A DNA stretch of 64,000 nucleotides, taken from positions 496,001-560,000 of the forward strand of contig CAVUYM010000009.1 of the NCBI GenBank assembly GCA_963745675.1. Direction: 5' to 3'. The first letter of the stretch is position 1, and each line of letters starts with the position of its first letter. This document shows, in pieces, positions 9,193 to 16,706 of the stretch. The notes beneath the pieces were generated by a model. That model ran no database searches. It was not told the origin of the DNA and saw only the letters and a list, made by a program, of their open reading frames with translations. The stretch is from JAUIIK01 sp963745675 (GTDB taxonomy: Bacteria > Chloroflexota > Chloroflexia > Thermomicrobiales > CFX8). Both the position numbers and the translations under genes were made by a program.

Positions 9193-9712
9193 GTGGCGGG
9201 CGGAGAGAGCGGCGATGCGGTTCAGACGAGCGATTCCGACCCGTGGATCGATCCGGCAGATATCGATTTGATCGTTCAGGACATCAATGCTTTCGTCTTC
9301 GAGGTGTTCCAGCGGATTAGAGACGATGAAGGCAACATCTTTTTCTCGCCATACAGTCTCCCTTAAGTCTTGGCATTGACCTCTTCGGGTGCGGGAAATC
9401 TCTCTCAATGGCAGAAGACAAGCGTCCTTGACAATGACACCGACCCGGAGCGGTTACACATAGCATTCAATGCTATTCGCAAGAATGTAGTCTAAAAGAC
9501 AGGTATGCTCATAGGCTTCGACCTCGAAAACGTCAATGCGCGATGGGGTCAGCAAGGCGACGGAAGTGACAGTCGCTTCGGCTGGTGGAGTCATCTTGAC
9601 GAGTATGCGAGCGCGTTTCGTTGCCGATCAACCTATCAGCCTTCTGATTCACGATCGCTCAACCGGAGCAATCCCATTTATCGGGAGGGTCGACGAACCA
9701 ACTTCCAGGTGA
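9193..9712 (+). pseudogene. Serpin (serine protease inhibitor) relic with large internal deletion
   Basis: Two ends of a serpin are recognisable on the plus strand. The N-terminal part reads DINAFVFEVFQRIRDDEGN, then NIFFSPYSL, then in the next frame LALTSSGAGNLSQWQ and DPERLHIAFNAI, then FDLENVNARWGQQG, as in helices A to D of serpins. It then jumps at about 9550 to the reactive-loop hinge and C-terminal strand: KATEVTVASAGGVIL, FVADQPISLLIHDRSTG and AIPFIGRVDEPTS, ending at TGA 9710-9712. Roughly 200-250 residues of the middle are absent and at least two stops or shifts interrupt the first part. It cannot make a working inhibitor. The exact start is unclear; I used an in-frame GTG. Confidence 0.75.
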
Positions 9713-9738
9713 CCGGGAACGGGAGCCTGATCGGAGGG

Positions 9739-10209
9739 TCAAGTACGATCCAGGCGAAGATGGAAGATTTTCTCACCACCTTCGATGTCGCCGGTGTCGA
9801 TGAATCCAACGTCTTCATAGCGATTGATCGCTGCCTCGTTCTCCGGGAACACTGAAAGCTGAATCACCCGAACTCCCGGCCGTTCACGGACGTTGTCGAT
9901 GATGAGGTGCATCGCTCGCCGGCCAGGTCCCTGTCGCTGGAAGCGCCAATTGATCATGATGCGGACGAGATTGACGATGTCCGGTTCACCGTGTTCCGCG
10001 AGCGGGTAGAGCATCGTAAAACCGACGATGTTCGTCCCGGATAGGATGGCGTACGGTTCGGCCTGTTTGTAGATACACGCTTGCGCGAGAGAGCGCGTGT
10101 TGGTTGCGATGAGGTTGCGTTGGTCGTCATGGACGTACAGTGCAAGGAACGCTTCGTAGTTGTCTTCCGATATCGGTTCGAGCACGAGTTCATCCGGGCT
10201 GTCGATCAT
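9739..10209 (-). CDS. GNAT-family N-acetyltransferase
   Basis: A 156-residue acetyl-CoA-dependent N-acetyltransferase. It shows the GNAT order: an N-terminal strand LVLEPISEDNYEAFLAL, the central strand IVGFTMLYP, the acetyl-CoA loop in NWRFQRQGPGRRAMHLII (motif A, R/Q-x-x-G-x-G/A type), and the C-terminal VFPENEAAINRYEDVGFIDTG. The overall style resembles the PaiA/BltD/SpeG polyamine-acetylating branch, but the substrate cannot be deduced. It is intact, has an ATG start, and sits between sufD and the serpin relic on the suf strand. A hairpin separates it from sufD, so it may be independently expressed. Confidence 0.88.
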   Translation of the reverse strand: MIDSPDELVLEPISEDNYEAFLALYVHDDQRNLIATNTRSLAQACIYKQAEPYAILSGTNIVGFTMLYPLAEHGEPDIVNLVRIMINWRFQRQGPGRRAMHLIIDNVRERPGVRVIQLSVFPENEAAINRYEDVGFIDTGDIEGGEKIFHLRLDRT

Positions 10210-10231
10210 GTCGTTCCAAAATCCGACACAG

Positions 10232-10263
10232 ACAAGGGCGGCGGTTTGTTCCGCCGCCCTTGT
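10232..10263 (-). terminator. Hairpin terminator after sufD
   Basis: A perfect 13-base inverted repeat, ACAAGGGCGGCGG and its complement, around a 6-base loop, located between the sufD stop and the acetyltransferase start. There is no long T-run on either side, so termination may be partial. Confidence 0.7.
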
Positions 10264-10286
10264 TCACTGCGTCTTCAAAAGGCGTA

Positions 10287-11648
10287 CTAGACGGTGTAAC
10301 CGATCTTCTCATCGATGACGCCCTGAACGATCTCCTGAACCTGTGGAACGGGAACTCGATCAATGACCTCGGCGAAAAAGCCGTCGATCATAAGCTTTTC
10401 CGCCTCGGTGCGGGAGATCCCGCGGCTCATCAGGTAAAAGAGATATTCATCCTCAATGCGCGATACCGTCGCGCCGTGGGTGCAACGCACATCGTTCGCG
10501 CCTATTTCCAGGTTTGGCATCGTGTCGACGCGCGCGTTCGGGCTTAGCGCAAGGTTGCGATTCGCCTGATATGCGTCCGTCCCGAAGGCTTTTTCCGCGA
10601 CGCGAATCAAGCCCGAATAGACCGCTCGGGAGTGATCCTTGACCGCTCCTTTGAACAACAGATCACTCATGGCGTAGGGCGCCTGGTGATCCTGGTGGGT
10701 GTGGTTATCGAGGAATTGATGCCCGTCAGTGAAGTAAAGACCGAGCATCTCTGCCTGTGATCCGGGCTCCGCCAGGGTCGCGGAAATGCTGTTCTTGCTC
10801 CAGCCAGCGCCGAGTGAGACGTTGAGCGACCGGATTGCGGCATCCTGGGCGATATTGCCACGCTGGGTGTTGAAGTTCCAAACGTGTCGGCCCCAGTTCT
10901 GGATCTGAATGTAGCGAATCTCGGAGCCTTCGGCTGCGTGCAGCTCGACGGCGTTGTTCGCGATCGACTCGCCTTCGATCTCTTCCGAGAGCGTTTTCGA
11001 AACACAGTAGTCGACGAAGGTGACCCGCGCGTTCTCTCCAGCAACGACAATCGTGTGAAAGGCGGTTGCCAGCCCGGGCTTCGTCAACGTTGAGATCGCT
11101 TCGAAGGGCAATTCAACTTCAACGTCGTCCGGCACATACAAGAATGCGCCGGTGGACCAGAACGCGCTATGCAGTGCTGCAAACTTGTTGTGATTGATCG
11201 GCACGGTCGCCGGGGTCATCAGGTATTTCTCGAGCAGTTCGGGGTGTTCAGCGACGGCTGTGTCAAGATCGACGAAGATGACGCCATCATCCGCTAACTC
11301 GGCCAGCGCTTCGTGGTAGATGATCGACGAGTCTTGCTGAACGACGATGCCGGACATCTGCCCTGCCCCGCTCAGGATTTCACGGACGTCAGCCGGGAGA
11401 TCCTCACGAGACTTAGTTCGGGCGCTGAATTCAGGTGTGAAGGGCATCACCGATTCGAGCGGCAGGTCGCGGATGTCGGTCCTGCGCCACTCCTCATCAG
11501 TTCGTGCCGGCATCGGGAGCGCCAGATAAGCCTCCCAGGCGGCAAGTCTGCGCGTACGCAACCACGTCGGTTCATTGCGGCGGCGAGAAAGTTCCTCGAC
11601 CGCTTCGCGGGAAAATCCTTTTGTTAATTCCTGGATGGCGGTAGCCAT
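10287..11648 (-). CDS. sufD: Fe-S cluster assembly protein SufD
   Basis: SufD is the non-catalytic partner of SufB in the SufBC2D scaffold that builds iron-sulfur clusters. The 453-residue protein has an N-terminal helical domain (WEAYLALPMPARTDEEWRRTD) and the beta-helix core, with the conserved run HDHQAPYAMSDLLFKG, then AVYSGLIRV, and DVRCTHGATVSRIEDEYLFYLMSRG near the end with the conserved His. It is uninterrupted. ATG at 11648 with GGGAGGAC upstream. It lies 100 bases downstream of sufB, and a strong hairpin in that gap may lower its dose relative to sufB. Confidence 0.96.
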   Translation of the reverse strand: MATAIQELTKGFSREAVEELSRRRNEPTWLRTRRLAAWEAYLALPMPARTDEEWRRTDIRDLPLESVMPFTPEFSARTKSREDLPADVREILSGAGQMSGIVVQQDSSIIYHEALAELADDGVIFVDLDTAVAEHPELLEKYLMTPATVPINHNKFAALHSAFWSTGAFLYVPDDVEVELPFEAISTLTKPGLATAFHTIVVAGENARVTFVDYCVSKTLSEEIEGESIANNAVELHAAEGSEIRYIQIQNWGRHVWNFNTQRGNIAQDAAIRSLNVSLGAGWSKNSISATLAEPGSQAEMLGLYFTDGHQFLDNHTHQDHQAPYAMSDLLFKGAVKDHSRAVYSGLIRVAEKAFGTDAYQANRNLALSPNARVDTMPNLEIGANDVRCTHGATVSRIEDEYLFYLMSRGISRTEAEKLMIDGFFAEVIDRVPVPQVQEIVQGVIDEKIGYTV

Positions 11649-11702
11649 TGTCCTCCCTCTGGTTCTCGTGCCGGCTGGCTAGTTTATGCGTTGCAAACGT
11701 CA

Positions 11703-11738
11703 ATCGAGACCCGACGAATCTAGTCGCCGGGTCTCGAT
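11703..11738 (-). terminator. Intercistronic hairpin between sufB and sufD
   Basis: Perfect 11-base arms ATCGAGACCCG and CGGGTCTCGAT surround 14 bases that can form an extra CGAC/GTCG stem. It lies 11 bases beyond the sufB stop. There is no T-run, so it is more likely a partial terminator or mRNA stabiliser than a full operon end. Confidence 0.6.
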
Positions 11739-11748
11739 GCGGTCGTCG

Positions 11749-13185
11749 CTAGCCGACGGAACCTTCCATTTCAAGCTGAATCAAGCGGTTGAGCTCGACC
11801 GCATATTCGAGCGGCAGTTCCTTCGTAATCGGCTCAATGAAGCCGTTCACGATCATGCTCATCGCCTCTTGTTCGGTGATGCCGCGGGATTGTAAGTAGA
11901 AGAGTTGCTCGTCCGCGACCTTCGAGACGGTTGCCTCATGGCCGATCGAAACGTCATCTTCTTCAATTTCCATGTATGGATAGGTATCGGTGCGGCTGTC
12001 TTCGTCGATCAGCAGCGCATCACAGACGACATTCGAGCGTGAGCCCTTCGCGCCTTTATGGATCTTGACCAGTCCTCGGTACGAGGAGCGTCCCGTTCCC
12101 TTGGAGATGGACTTCGAAATGATCTGTGATGATGTGTTCGGAGCGACGTGCGTCATCTTCGAACCGGCATCCTGATGCATGCCGTCTTTCGCAAAGGCGA
12201 CTGAAAGCACTTCGCCTCGCGCGCCCGGCTCCATCAACATGACTGCCGGATACTTCATCGTGACTTTGGAGCCGAGGTTGCCGTCAACCCACTCCATCGT
12301 CGCGTTGCGATAGGCGGCGGCGCGCTTGGTAACCAGGTTATAGACGTTCTGCGACCAGTTCTGGATCGTCGTGTAGCGGCAGCGGGCATTGTCTTTGACC
12401 ACGATCTCGACAACTGCCGAGTGCAGCGAGTCCGTGCTGTAGGTCGGCGCCGTGCAGCCCTCTACGTAATGAACATAGGAGTCATCTTCGCAGATGATCA
12501 GCGTGCGCTCGAACTGGCCCATATTTTCGGCATTGATTCGGAAGTAGGCCTGAAGTGGTACGTCAATCTTGACGCCCTTGGGAACGTAGACAAACGAGCC
12601 ACCCGACCAGACTGCTGAGTTTAAGGCAGCAAACTTGTTGTCGTTCGCCGGAATGATCGTGCCGAAGTACTGTTTGACCAGTTCCGGATACTCACGTAAT
12701 CCCGAATCCATATCGAGGAATACGACGCCCATCTCTTCGAGGTCTTTCCTCAGAGAGTGATAGACGACTTCGGATTCGTATTGGGCTCCGACACCGGCCA
12801 GATACTTCTTCTCGGCTTCCGGGATACCCAGCTTGTCAAAGGTATCCTTGATATATGCCGGAATCTCTTCCCACGTCTTGCCCTGCTTTTCGGAAGGGCG
12901 GATGTAGTAGTAGATGTCGTCAAAATCAATTCCGGAAAGGTCGGCGCCCCAGTTGGGCATTGGCCGGCGATTGAAATACTCAAGTGCCTTGAGGCGGAAA
13001 TTGAGCATCCATTCCGGCTCGTCCTTCATTTCCGAAATCTTGCGAACGATTTCCTCGTTCAAGCCTTTTCCGGATTTGAAGAAGTAATCCTCGGTGTCAT
13101 GGAAGCCGAACTGATAGTCCGAAACGTCGACCTCTGCCGCCGGGTCGAAACGTAGCTCGCGCTTGCCTGGATCGATTGTAGCCAT
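11749..13185 (-). CDS. sufB: Fe-S cluster assembly protein SufB
   Basis: SufB carries the site where clusters are assembled in the SufBC2D complex. The 478-residue protein is intact and very typical: an N-terminal PEWMLNFRLKALEYF, a core with FVYVPKGVKIDVPLQAYF, HYVEGCTAPTYSTDSLHSAVVEI containing the conserved cysteine, and SKSISKGTGRSSYRGLVKI. The C-terminal part shows CDALLIDEDSRTDTYPY and IGHEATVSKVADEQLFYLQSRG with the His/Glu ligands. ATG at 13185, 46 bases after sufC. Confidence 0.98.
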   Translation of the reverse strand: MATIDPGKRELRFDPAAEVDVSDYQFGFHDTEDYFFKSGKGLNEEIVRKISEMKDEPEWMLNFRLKALEYFNRRPMPNWGADLSGIDFDDIYYYIRPSEKQGKTWEEIPAYIKDTFDKLGIPEAEKKYLAGVGAQYESEVVYHSLRKDLEEMGVVFLDMDSGLREYPELVKQYFGTIIPANDNKFAALNSAVWSGGSFVYVPKGVKIDVPLQAYFRINAENMGQFERTLIICEDDSYVHYVEGCTAPTYSTDSLHSAVVEIVVKDNARCRYTTIQNWSQNVYNLVTKRAAAYRNATMEWVDGNLGSKVTMKYPAVMLMEPGARGEVLSVAFAKDGMHQDAGSKMTHVAPNTSSQIISKSISKGTGRSSYRGLVKIHKGAKGSRSNVVCDALLIDEDSRTDTYPYMEIEEDDVSIGHEATVSKVADEQLFYLQSRGITEQEAMSMIVNGFIEPITKELPLEYAVELNRLIQLEMEGSVG

Positions 13186-13231
13186 TTGTGATGTTGTCCC
13201 CTTCTGAAGAAATTCGTCAGCGTCGGAATGT

Positions 13232-14023
13232 CTAGGAAGCCCCGACAGCGACCTGATCCTTCAACCAGTCGTAGCCCTGTTCTTCAAGATCGGCCGCAAC
13301 TTCCGGGCCGCCGGAACGAACGATGCGACCATCCATCATCACGTGAACGTAGGTCGGGGTGATGTAATTCAACATGCGCTGGTAGTGGGTGATGAGAAGC
13401 ATGCCCATATTGTCATTGAAGAGTTTGTTGACGCCGTCCGAGACGACGCGCAATGCGTCAATGTCGAGGCCTGAGTCAGTCTCGTCCATGATGCACATTT
13501 CCGGTTCGATCATCGCCATCTGGAGAATTTCGGCGCGCTTCTTCTCGCCGCCGGAAAAGCCGTCATTGAGATAACGCGTAGCGATCGACTCGTCTATGTT
13601 CAGCTGAGCCATCCGCTCGCGCAATGTGCGACGGAATTCGCGCGGCGTGAAGACCGCGACATCTTGCCCGGCTTCTGCTCTCGCTGCCCGAACCGAATTG
13701 GCGGCTACGCGAAGGAAGTTAGCCATTGTGACGCCGGGAATTGCGGTCGGGTACTGAAAGGCGAGGAAGAGCCCCAATTGGGCACGCTCGTCCGGCCCGA
13801 GTTCAAGGATATTTTCGCCCTTGTAAATGACTCTGCCGGCGTGAACTTCATAATTAGGATGGCCGGCGATGATGTAGGCTAGCGTGCTCTTGCCAGAGCC
13901 ATTTGGGCCCATCATCGCGTGAATCTCGCCGCGATCGACCGTCAGGTTGACCCCTTTAAGAATCTCCTGTCCTTCAATGCCTGCGTGCAAGTCCTCAATA
14001 ACCAGAAGTGGTTCATTGCTCAT
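13232..14023 (-). CDS. sufC: Fe-S cluster assembly ATPase SufC
   Basis: The ABC-type ATPase of the SufBC2D scaffold, 263 residues and intact. Walker A is GPNGSGKST, the Q-loop lies in LFLAFQYPTAIPG, the signature is FSGGEKKRAE, Walker B is MCIMDETDSGLD, and the switch His is in LLITHYQRML. ATG at 14023 has a near-consensus GGAGGGA Shine-Dalgarno. It is the first suf gene after fur, with about 100 bases between, where a palindrome (14061-14077) lies. The order fur-sufC-sufB-sufD points to one iron-controlled operon. Confidence 0.98.
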   Translation of the reverse strand: MSNEPLLVIEDLHAGIEGQEILKGVNLTVDRGEIHAMMGPNGSGKSTLAYIIAGHPNYEVHAGRVIYKGENILELGPDERAQLGLFLAFQYPTAIPGVTMANFLRVAANSVRAARAEAGQDVAVFTPREFRRTLRERMAQLNIDESIATRYLNDGFSGGEKKRAEILQMAMIEPEMCIMDETDSGLDIDALRVVSDGVNKLFNDNMGMLLITHYQRMLNYITPTYVHVMMDGRIVRSGGPEVAADLEEQGYDWLKDQVAVGAS

Positions 14024-14060
14024 ATTCGAAGGTCCCTCCTTTGCATAGTATCAAAGATTT

Positions 14061-14077
14061 CGCCCAATATTCGGGCG
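14061..14077 (-). promoter_or_regulatory. Palindrome upstream of sufC
   Basis: CGCCCAATATTCGGGCG has 5-base CGCCC/GGGCG arms around an AT-rich centre. It lies about 40 bases before the sufC ATG, between the fur stop and sufC. It could be an operator for an iron-sulfur regulator or a short hairpin. No clear -35/-10 pair was found, so the role is inferred. Confidence 0.35.
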
Positions 14078-14125
14078 GTTGTTTATACAGTTCCAACGTC
14101 TCTTGCGAGTTGAACCCGCTCCCTT

Positions 14126-14570
14126 CTACGTACCTTCTCGTTCCTGTATTCGCTGACATGCTGGACAGATGCCTGAAAAAATTGTCTGATGCGCCTGAAT
14201 GCGGAAACCGCTCTGATCTTCCGCTACTTGATGTGCGAGTAGAGCACTCGGAACTTCAACATCCCGCAGCTTGCCACATACTGTGCAGTGAACGTGATCG
14301 TGGCGTTCGGTTCGGCCGTCGAAGCGGCTGGCCTGGTTGCCAAACGGAAATTCGAGGATGACACCACGTTCAGAGAAGAATATGCAGTGTTCGATACACG
14401 GTTCCGATAGAGATCGATGGATGTTTTTCGTGTACCTTGGCGATGATTTCTGAAGCAGTGAGATGCCCTCCCGCCTGGCGAATTTCGTCGAGTATCGCGA
14501 CTCGCTGGGGGGTCATCCGGAAGCCGTCCGGGAAATCGCTAGCTATGTCAGTGAGATTTCGTTCAGTCAT
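14126..14570 (-). CDS. Fur-family metal-dependent transcriptional regulator, frameshifted
   Basis: A Fur/PerR/Zur-type repressor of about 147 residues. The winged-helix half reads FRMTPQRVAILDEIRQAGGHLTASEI and SIGTVYRTLHILL. After a frame change near 14378 the dimerisation half follows: GVILEFPF, HDHVHCTVCGKLRDVE and GICPACQR. The two CxxC motifs form the structural zinc site and HDH belongs to the regulatory metal site. The position just upstream of sufCBD, and a 7-1-7 type box directly before its own start, suggest control of iron-sulfur assembly and of itself. Whether it senses iron, zinc or peroxide cannot be read from the sequence. Confidence 0.9.
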
Positions 14571-14577
14571 TGTTTCC

Positions 14578-14606
14578 TGATAATGATTCGCAACTGAGAA
14601 TCAGTT
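14578..14606. promoter_or_regulatory. Candidate Fur-type operator
   Basis: TGATAATGATTCGCA (14578-14592) matches the first half of the 7-1-7 Fur/PerR box perfectly and 5 of 7 in the second half. It abuts AACTGAGAATCAGTT, an inverted repeat with 6-base arms. The pair lies 8 bases upstream of the fur start and within the shared region with the divergent sulfurtransferase gene, so it could control both. This is a motif match, not a demonstrated site. Confidence 0.55.
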
Positions 14607-14805
14607 CCATTCGTGTAAAATAAATCATACCAACGCGGTCGGGATTCATCAACGGTCTTGACTCGGGCGACGACGAACCCTTCCAAGTGGAAGAAAACCG
14701 CTGTCTCCGATGTTACGGATCGATAGGAGAGTGCTGAAGCATAAACTGTTTGTGCGGTGCCGTGTGGCGCGGTTATGTCATGGAAATTTGGAAGGAAACT
14801 GTGGC

Positions 14806-15684
14806 GTGGCGAGTGATCCAAAGTATGCGAATCCGGACGTGCTGGTCAGTACCGAGTGGGTGGCTGAACACAAAGACGATGAAGGAATCGTTCTGGCCGA
14901 AGTGAACGAGGACATTCTCCTCTATGAGACCGGCCATATCCCGGGGGCTATCAAACTCGATTGGACGACGGAGCTCCAGGATCAGACTATCCGTGACTTC
15001 GTGTCCCCATCCAGATTCGATGAATTGATGTCGAGCAAGGGAATTTCCCCCGATTCGACGGTCATCTTCTATGGGGATAAGACCAACTGGTGGGCGGCGT
15101 ATGCCTACTGGTTCTTCAGGTACATGGGCCACGATAACGTCAAGATCATGGATGGTGGTAGAGCGAAGTGGGAGGCTGAAGGGCGAGATCTGACTCGTGA
15201 CACTACGCCAATAACCCCAACCAATTACAGTGGGGCAACCATCCATCCCGAAATCCGTGCATTCCGCGACGACGTTCTCGTTCATATCGGCTACGACGGG
15301 CTGGAGAAAGTTGGCGACGGCAAGCCACTCGTTGACGTGCGATCTCCTGGCGAGTTTTCGGGCGCGGTCACCCACATGCCGGAATATCCGCAAGAGGGCG
15401 TGTTGCGGGGGGGCCATATCCCCGGCGCGTCGAGCATCCCGTGGGCGCAGGCCGTCGCTGAGGATGGTACCTTCAAGACCGCCGAAGAACTTAAGGCTTT
15501 GTACGAAGGACACGGCGTGACTGCCGATAAGGATGTCGTTGTCTACTGCCGTATTGGAGAGCGATCGTCACATTCCTGGTTCGTACTGACTGAGCTTCTC
15601 GGTTATCCGTCCGTTCGGAACTATGATGGCTCCTGGACTGAATGGGGCAACATCCTGCGCGTTCCCATCGAGCAAGGTTCGTAG
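14806..15684 (+). CDS. Sulfurtransferase (two-domain rhodanese, thiosulfate/3-mercaptopyruvate type)
   Basis: About 292 residues forming two rhodanese domains. The first (VLVSTEWVAEHKDDEGIVLAEV through MGHDNVKIMDGGRAKWEAEG) has Asp where the catalytic cysteine would sit (FYGDKTNWWA), as is normal for the inactive half. The second has CRIGERSSH, with the active cysteine in the 6-residue loop, inside DVVVYCRIGERSSHSWFVL. CRIGER differs from the CG-S/T-G-V-T/S loop of mercaptopyruvate enzymes and is nearer to actinobacterial CysA-type thiosulfate sulfurtransferases. The GTG at 14806 follows GGAAGG; a longer in-frame start at 14710 adds atypical residues. Divergent from fur, it may share iron-dependent control. 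Confidence 0.9.
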   Translation: MASDPKYANPDVLVSTEWVAEHKDDEGIVLAEVNEDILLYETGHIPGAIKLDWTTELQDQTIRDFVSPSRFDELMSSKGISPDSTVIFYGDKTNWWAAYAYWFFRYMGHDNVKIMDGGRAKWEAEGRDLTRDTTPITPTNYSGATIHPEIRAFRDDVLVHIGYDGLEKVGDGKPLVDVRSPGEFSGAVTHMPEYPQEGVLRGGHIPGASSIPWAQAVAEDGTFKTAEELKALYEGHGVTADKDVVVYCRIGERSSHSWFVLTELLGYPSVRNYDGSWTEWGNILRVPIEQGS

Positions 15685-15708
15685 TCCGAGCGACGCGATT
15701 CGAATCAA

Positions 15709-15745
15709 AACGAGTCGGGCACTGGACGGCGGTGCCCGACTCGTT
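15709..15745 (+). terminator. Intrinsic terminator after the sulfurtransferase
   Basis: Perfect 14-base arms AACGAGTCGGGCAC and its complement around a 9-base loop, 25 bases after the stop. The stem ends in TCGTT without a long T-run. Confidence 0.75.
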
Positions 15746-15790
15746 CGATAATTGCACCAGGAAGTCGATCAATAAGAGGAAGACGGCTCG

Positions 15791-16372
15791 ATGATTCAGA
15801 CAAACCGCAGCCAGGGCATGATCGCGCGAAATCGAAGAAGCCGGGATGATCTCGGAGGGTCGTTTCGCTTACCGTTCTGGAATGCAATCTTTGAAGCTAC
15901 TCGATCGTGACCGCTTGCTTTCTGATACCCACATCGCGAGTCAGGCTCGGCTACGCACTCGCCAAGCACTTTTTTCTCAGCCGAATTGACGTTGTCGCCG
16001 CTCCATCGATCTGGGGAGCCGGACTGGCCCAATGGGTTGCCTATTTCCTGGAGCCTCGTCGGCCCGTCATCTATGCCCGTCACAACGATGACGGCGGCTA
16101 CTACTTCACTCCAGGACCGGAATATCTCGACGGCAAACGGGTGCTGATTATCGATAATCTGATTTTGACTGGAGGAACGATCCAGGAGTTTCGTTCATGC
16201 GATAGCGCTGCCGGCGGGACTCCTGTTTCCGTGGGTGCGCTTGCGGATCTTAGCGGCCTGGATTACCCGATAAACGTCTATGGACTTCTCAACGACGTCC
16301 TTGGGCTATTCGATCCCGAGCGATCCTCCGGTCCAGGCAGCGGGGATCGACGTCGTAGAAGTCGGATACTAG
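15791..16372 (+). CDS. pyrE: Orotate phosphoribosyltransferase-like protein, frameshifted
   Basis: A type I phosphoribosyltransferase, probably orotate phosphoribosyltransferase of pyrimidine synthesis. The PRPP-binding motif is VLIIDNLILTGGT, close to the OPRTase consensus. It is preceded by ARHNDDGGYYFTPGPEYLDGKR, AAPSIWGAGLAQ (the substrate-side Gly-rich loop) and, in another frame, EGRFAYRSGMQSLKLLDRDRLL, which fits the OPRTase entry. Frame changes occur near 15825, 15945, 16205 and 16320; the joined protein has about 190 residues and ends with AGIDVVEVGY. The motif deviates somewhat from true PyrE, so another PRTase is possible. pyrB lies 2.4 kb away. Confidence 0.65.
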
Positions 16373-16405
16373 GCAGCCGTAGTCCTGGGTCGGGCGAAGA
16401 AGGAA

Positions 16406-16434
16406 TTGACACCGCTCGCTCGACTTGCTACGAT
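16406..16434 (+). promoter_or_regulatory. Sigma-70-type promoter for the SAM riboswitch and metX
   Basis: TTGACA at 16406-16411 and TACGAT at 16429-16434 are separated by exactly 17 bases. Transcription would start around 16441, just upstream of the riboswitch. Confidence 0.75.
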
Positions 16435-16458
16435 GCTCGCACAATTGAATATCCCTGC

Positions 16459-16560
16459 GCTCATCAAGAGCGGTGGAGGGTACCGGCCCTGTGAAACCCG
16501 GCAACCAGCGCGTAGTCGTATGGTGCTAACTCCGGCGGGATAACATCCCGAAAGATGAGC
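16459..16560 (+). promoter_or_regulatory. SAM-I riboswitch (S box)
   Basis: The S-box core is clear. P1 is formed by GCTCATC (16459-16465) and GATGAGC (16554-16560). Inside lie AAGAGCGGTGGAGGG, GAAACCCGGCAACC, GGTGCTAACTCC and the terminal GAAAGATGAGC, all strongly conserved elements. It binds S-adenosylmethionine and turns off methionine synthesis genes. It lies 147 bases before metX. Long inverted repeats between 16600 and 16690 are the likely expression platform, including a 12-base stem at 16663-16689 whose 3' arm overlaps the start of the metX leader near the ribosome-binding site. Whether control is by termination or translation is unclear. Confidence 0.93.
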
Positions 16561-16706
16561 GAAACGTGAAACGCTCGGATTCGAATCCGTAAGCAATGTT
16601 TCCTCGGTGGCGCAGGGAGTGTGGCCAGACACCCGTTCGGTGTGGTCGCTCACTCTGTCGCCCCACCTGTCGATCTCATCGATAGGTGGAAGAAAGGAAA
16701 CCTCAC

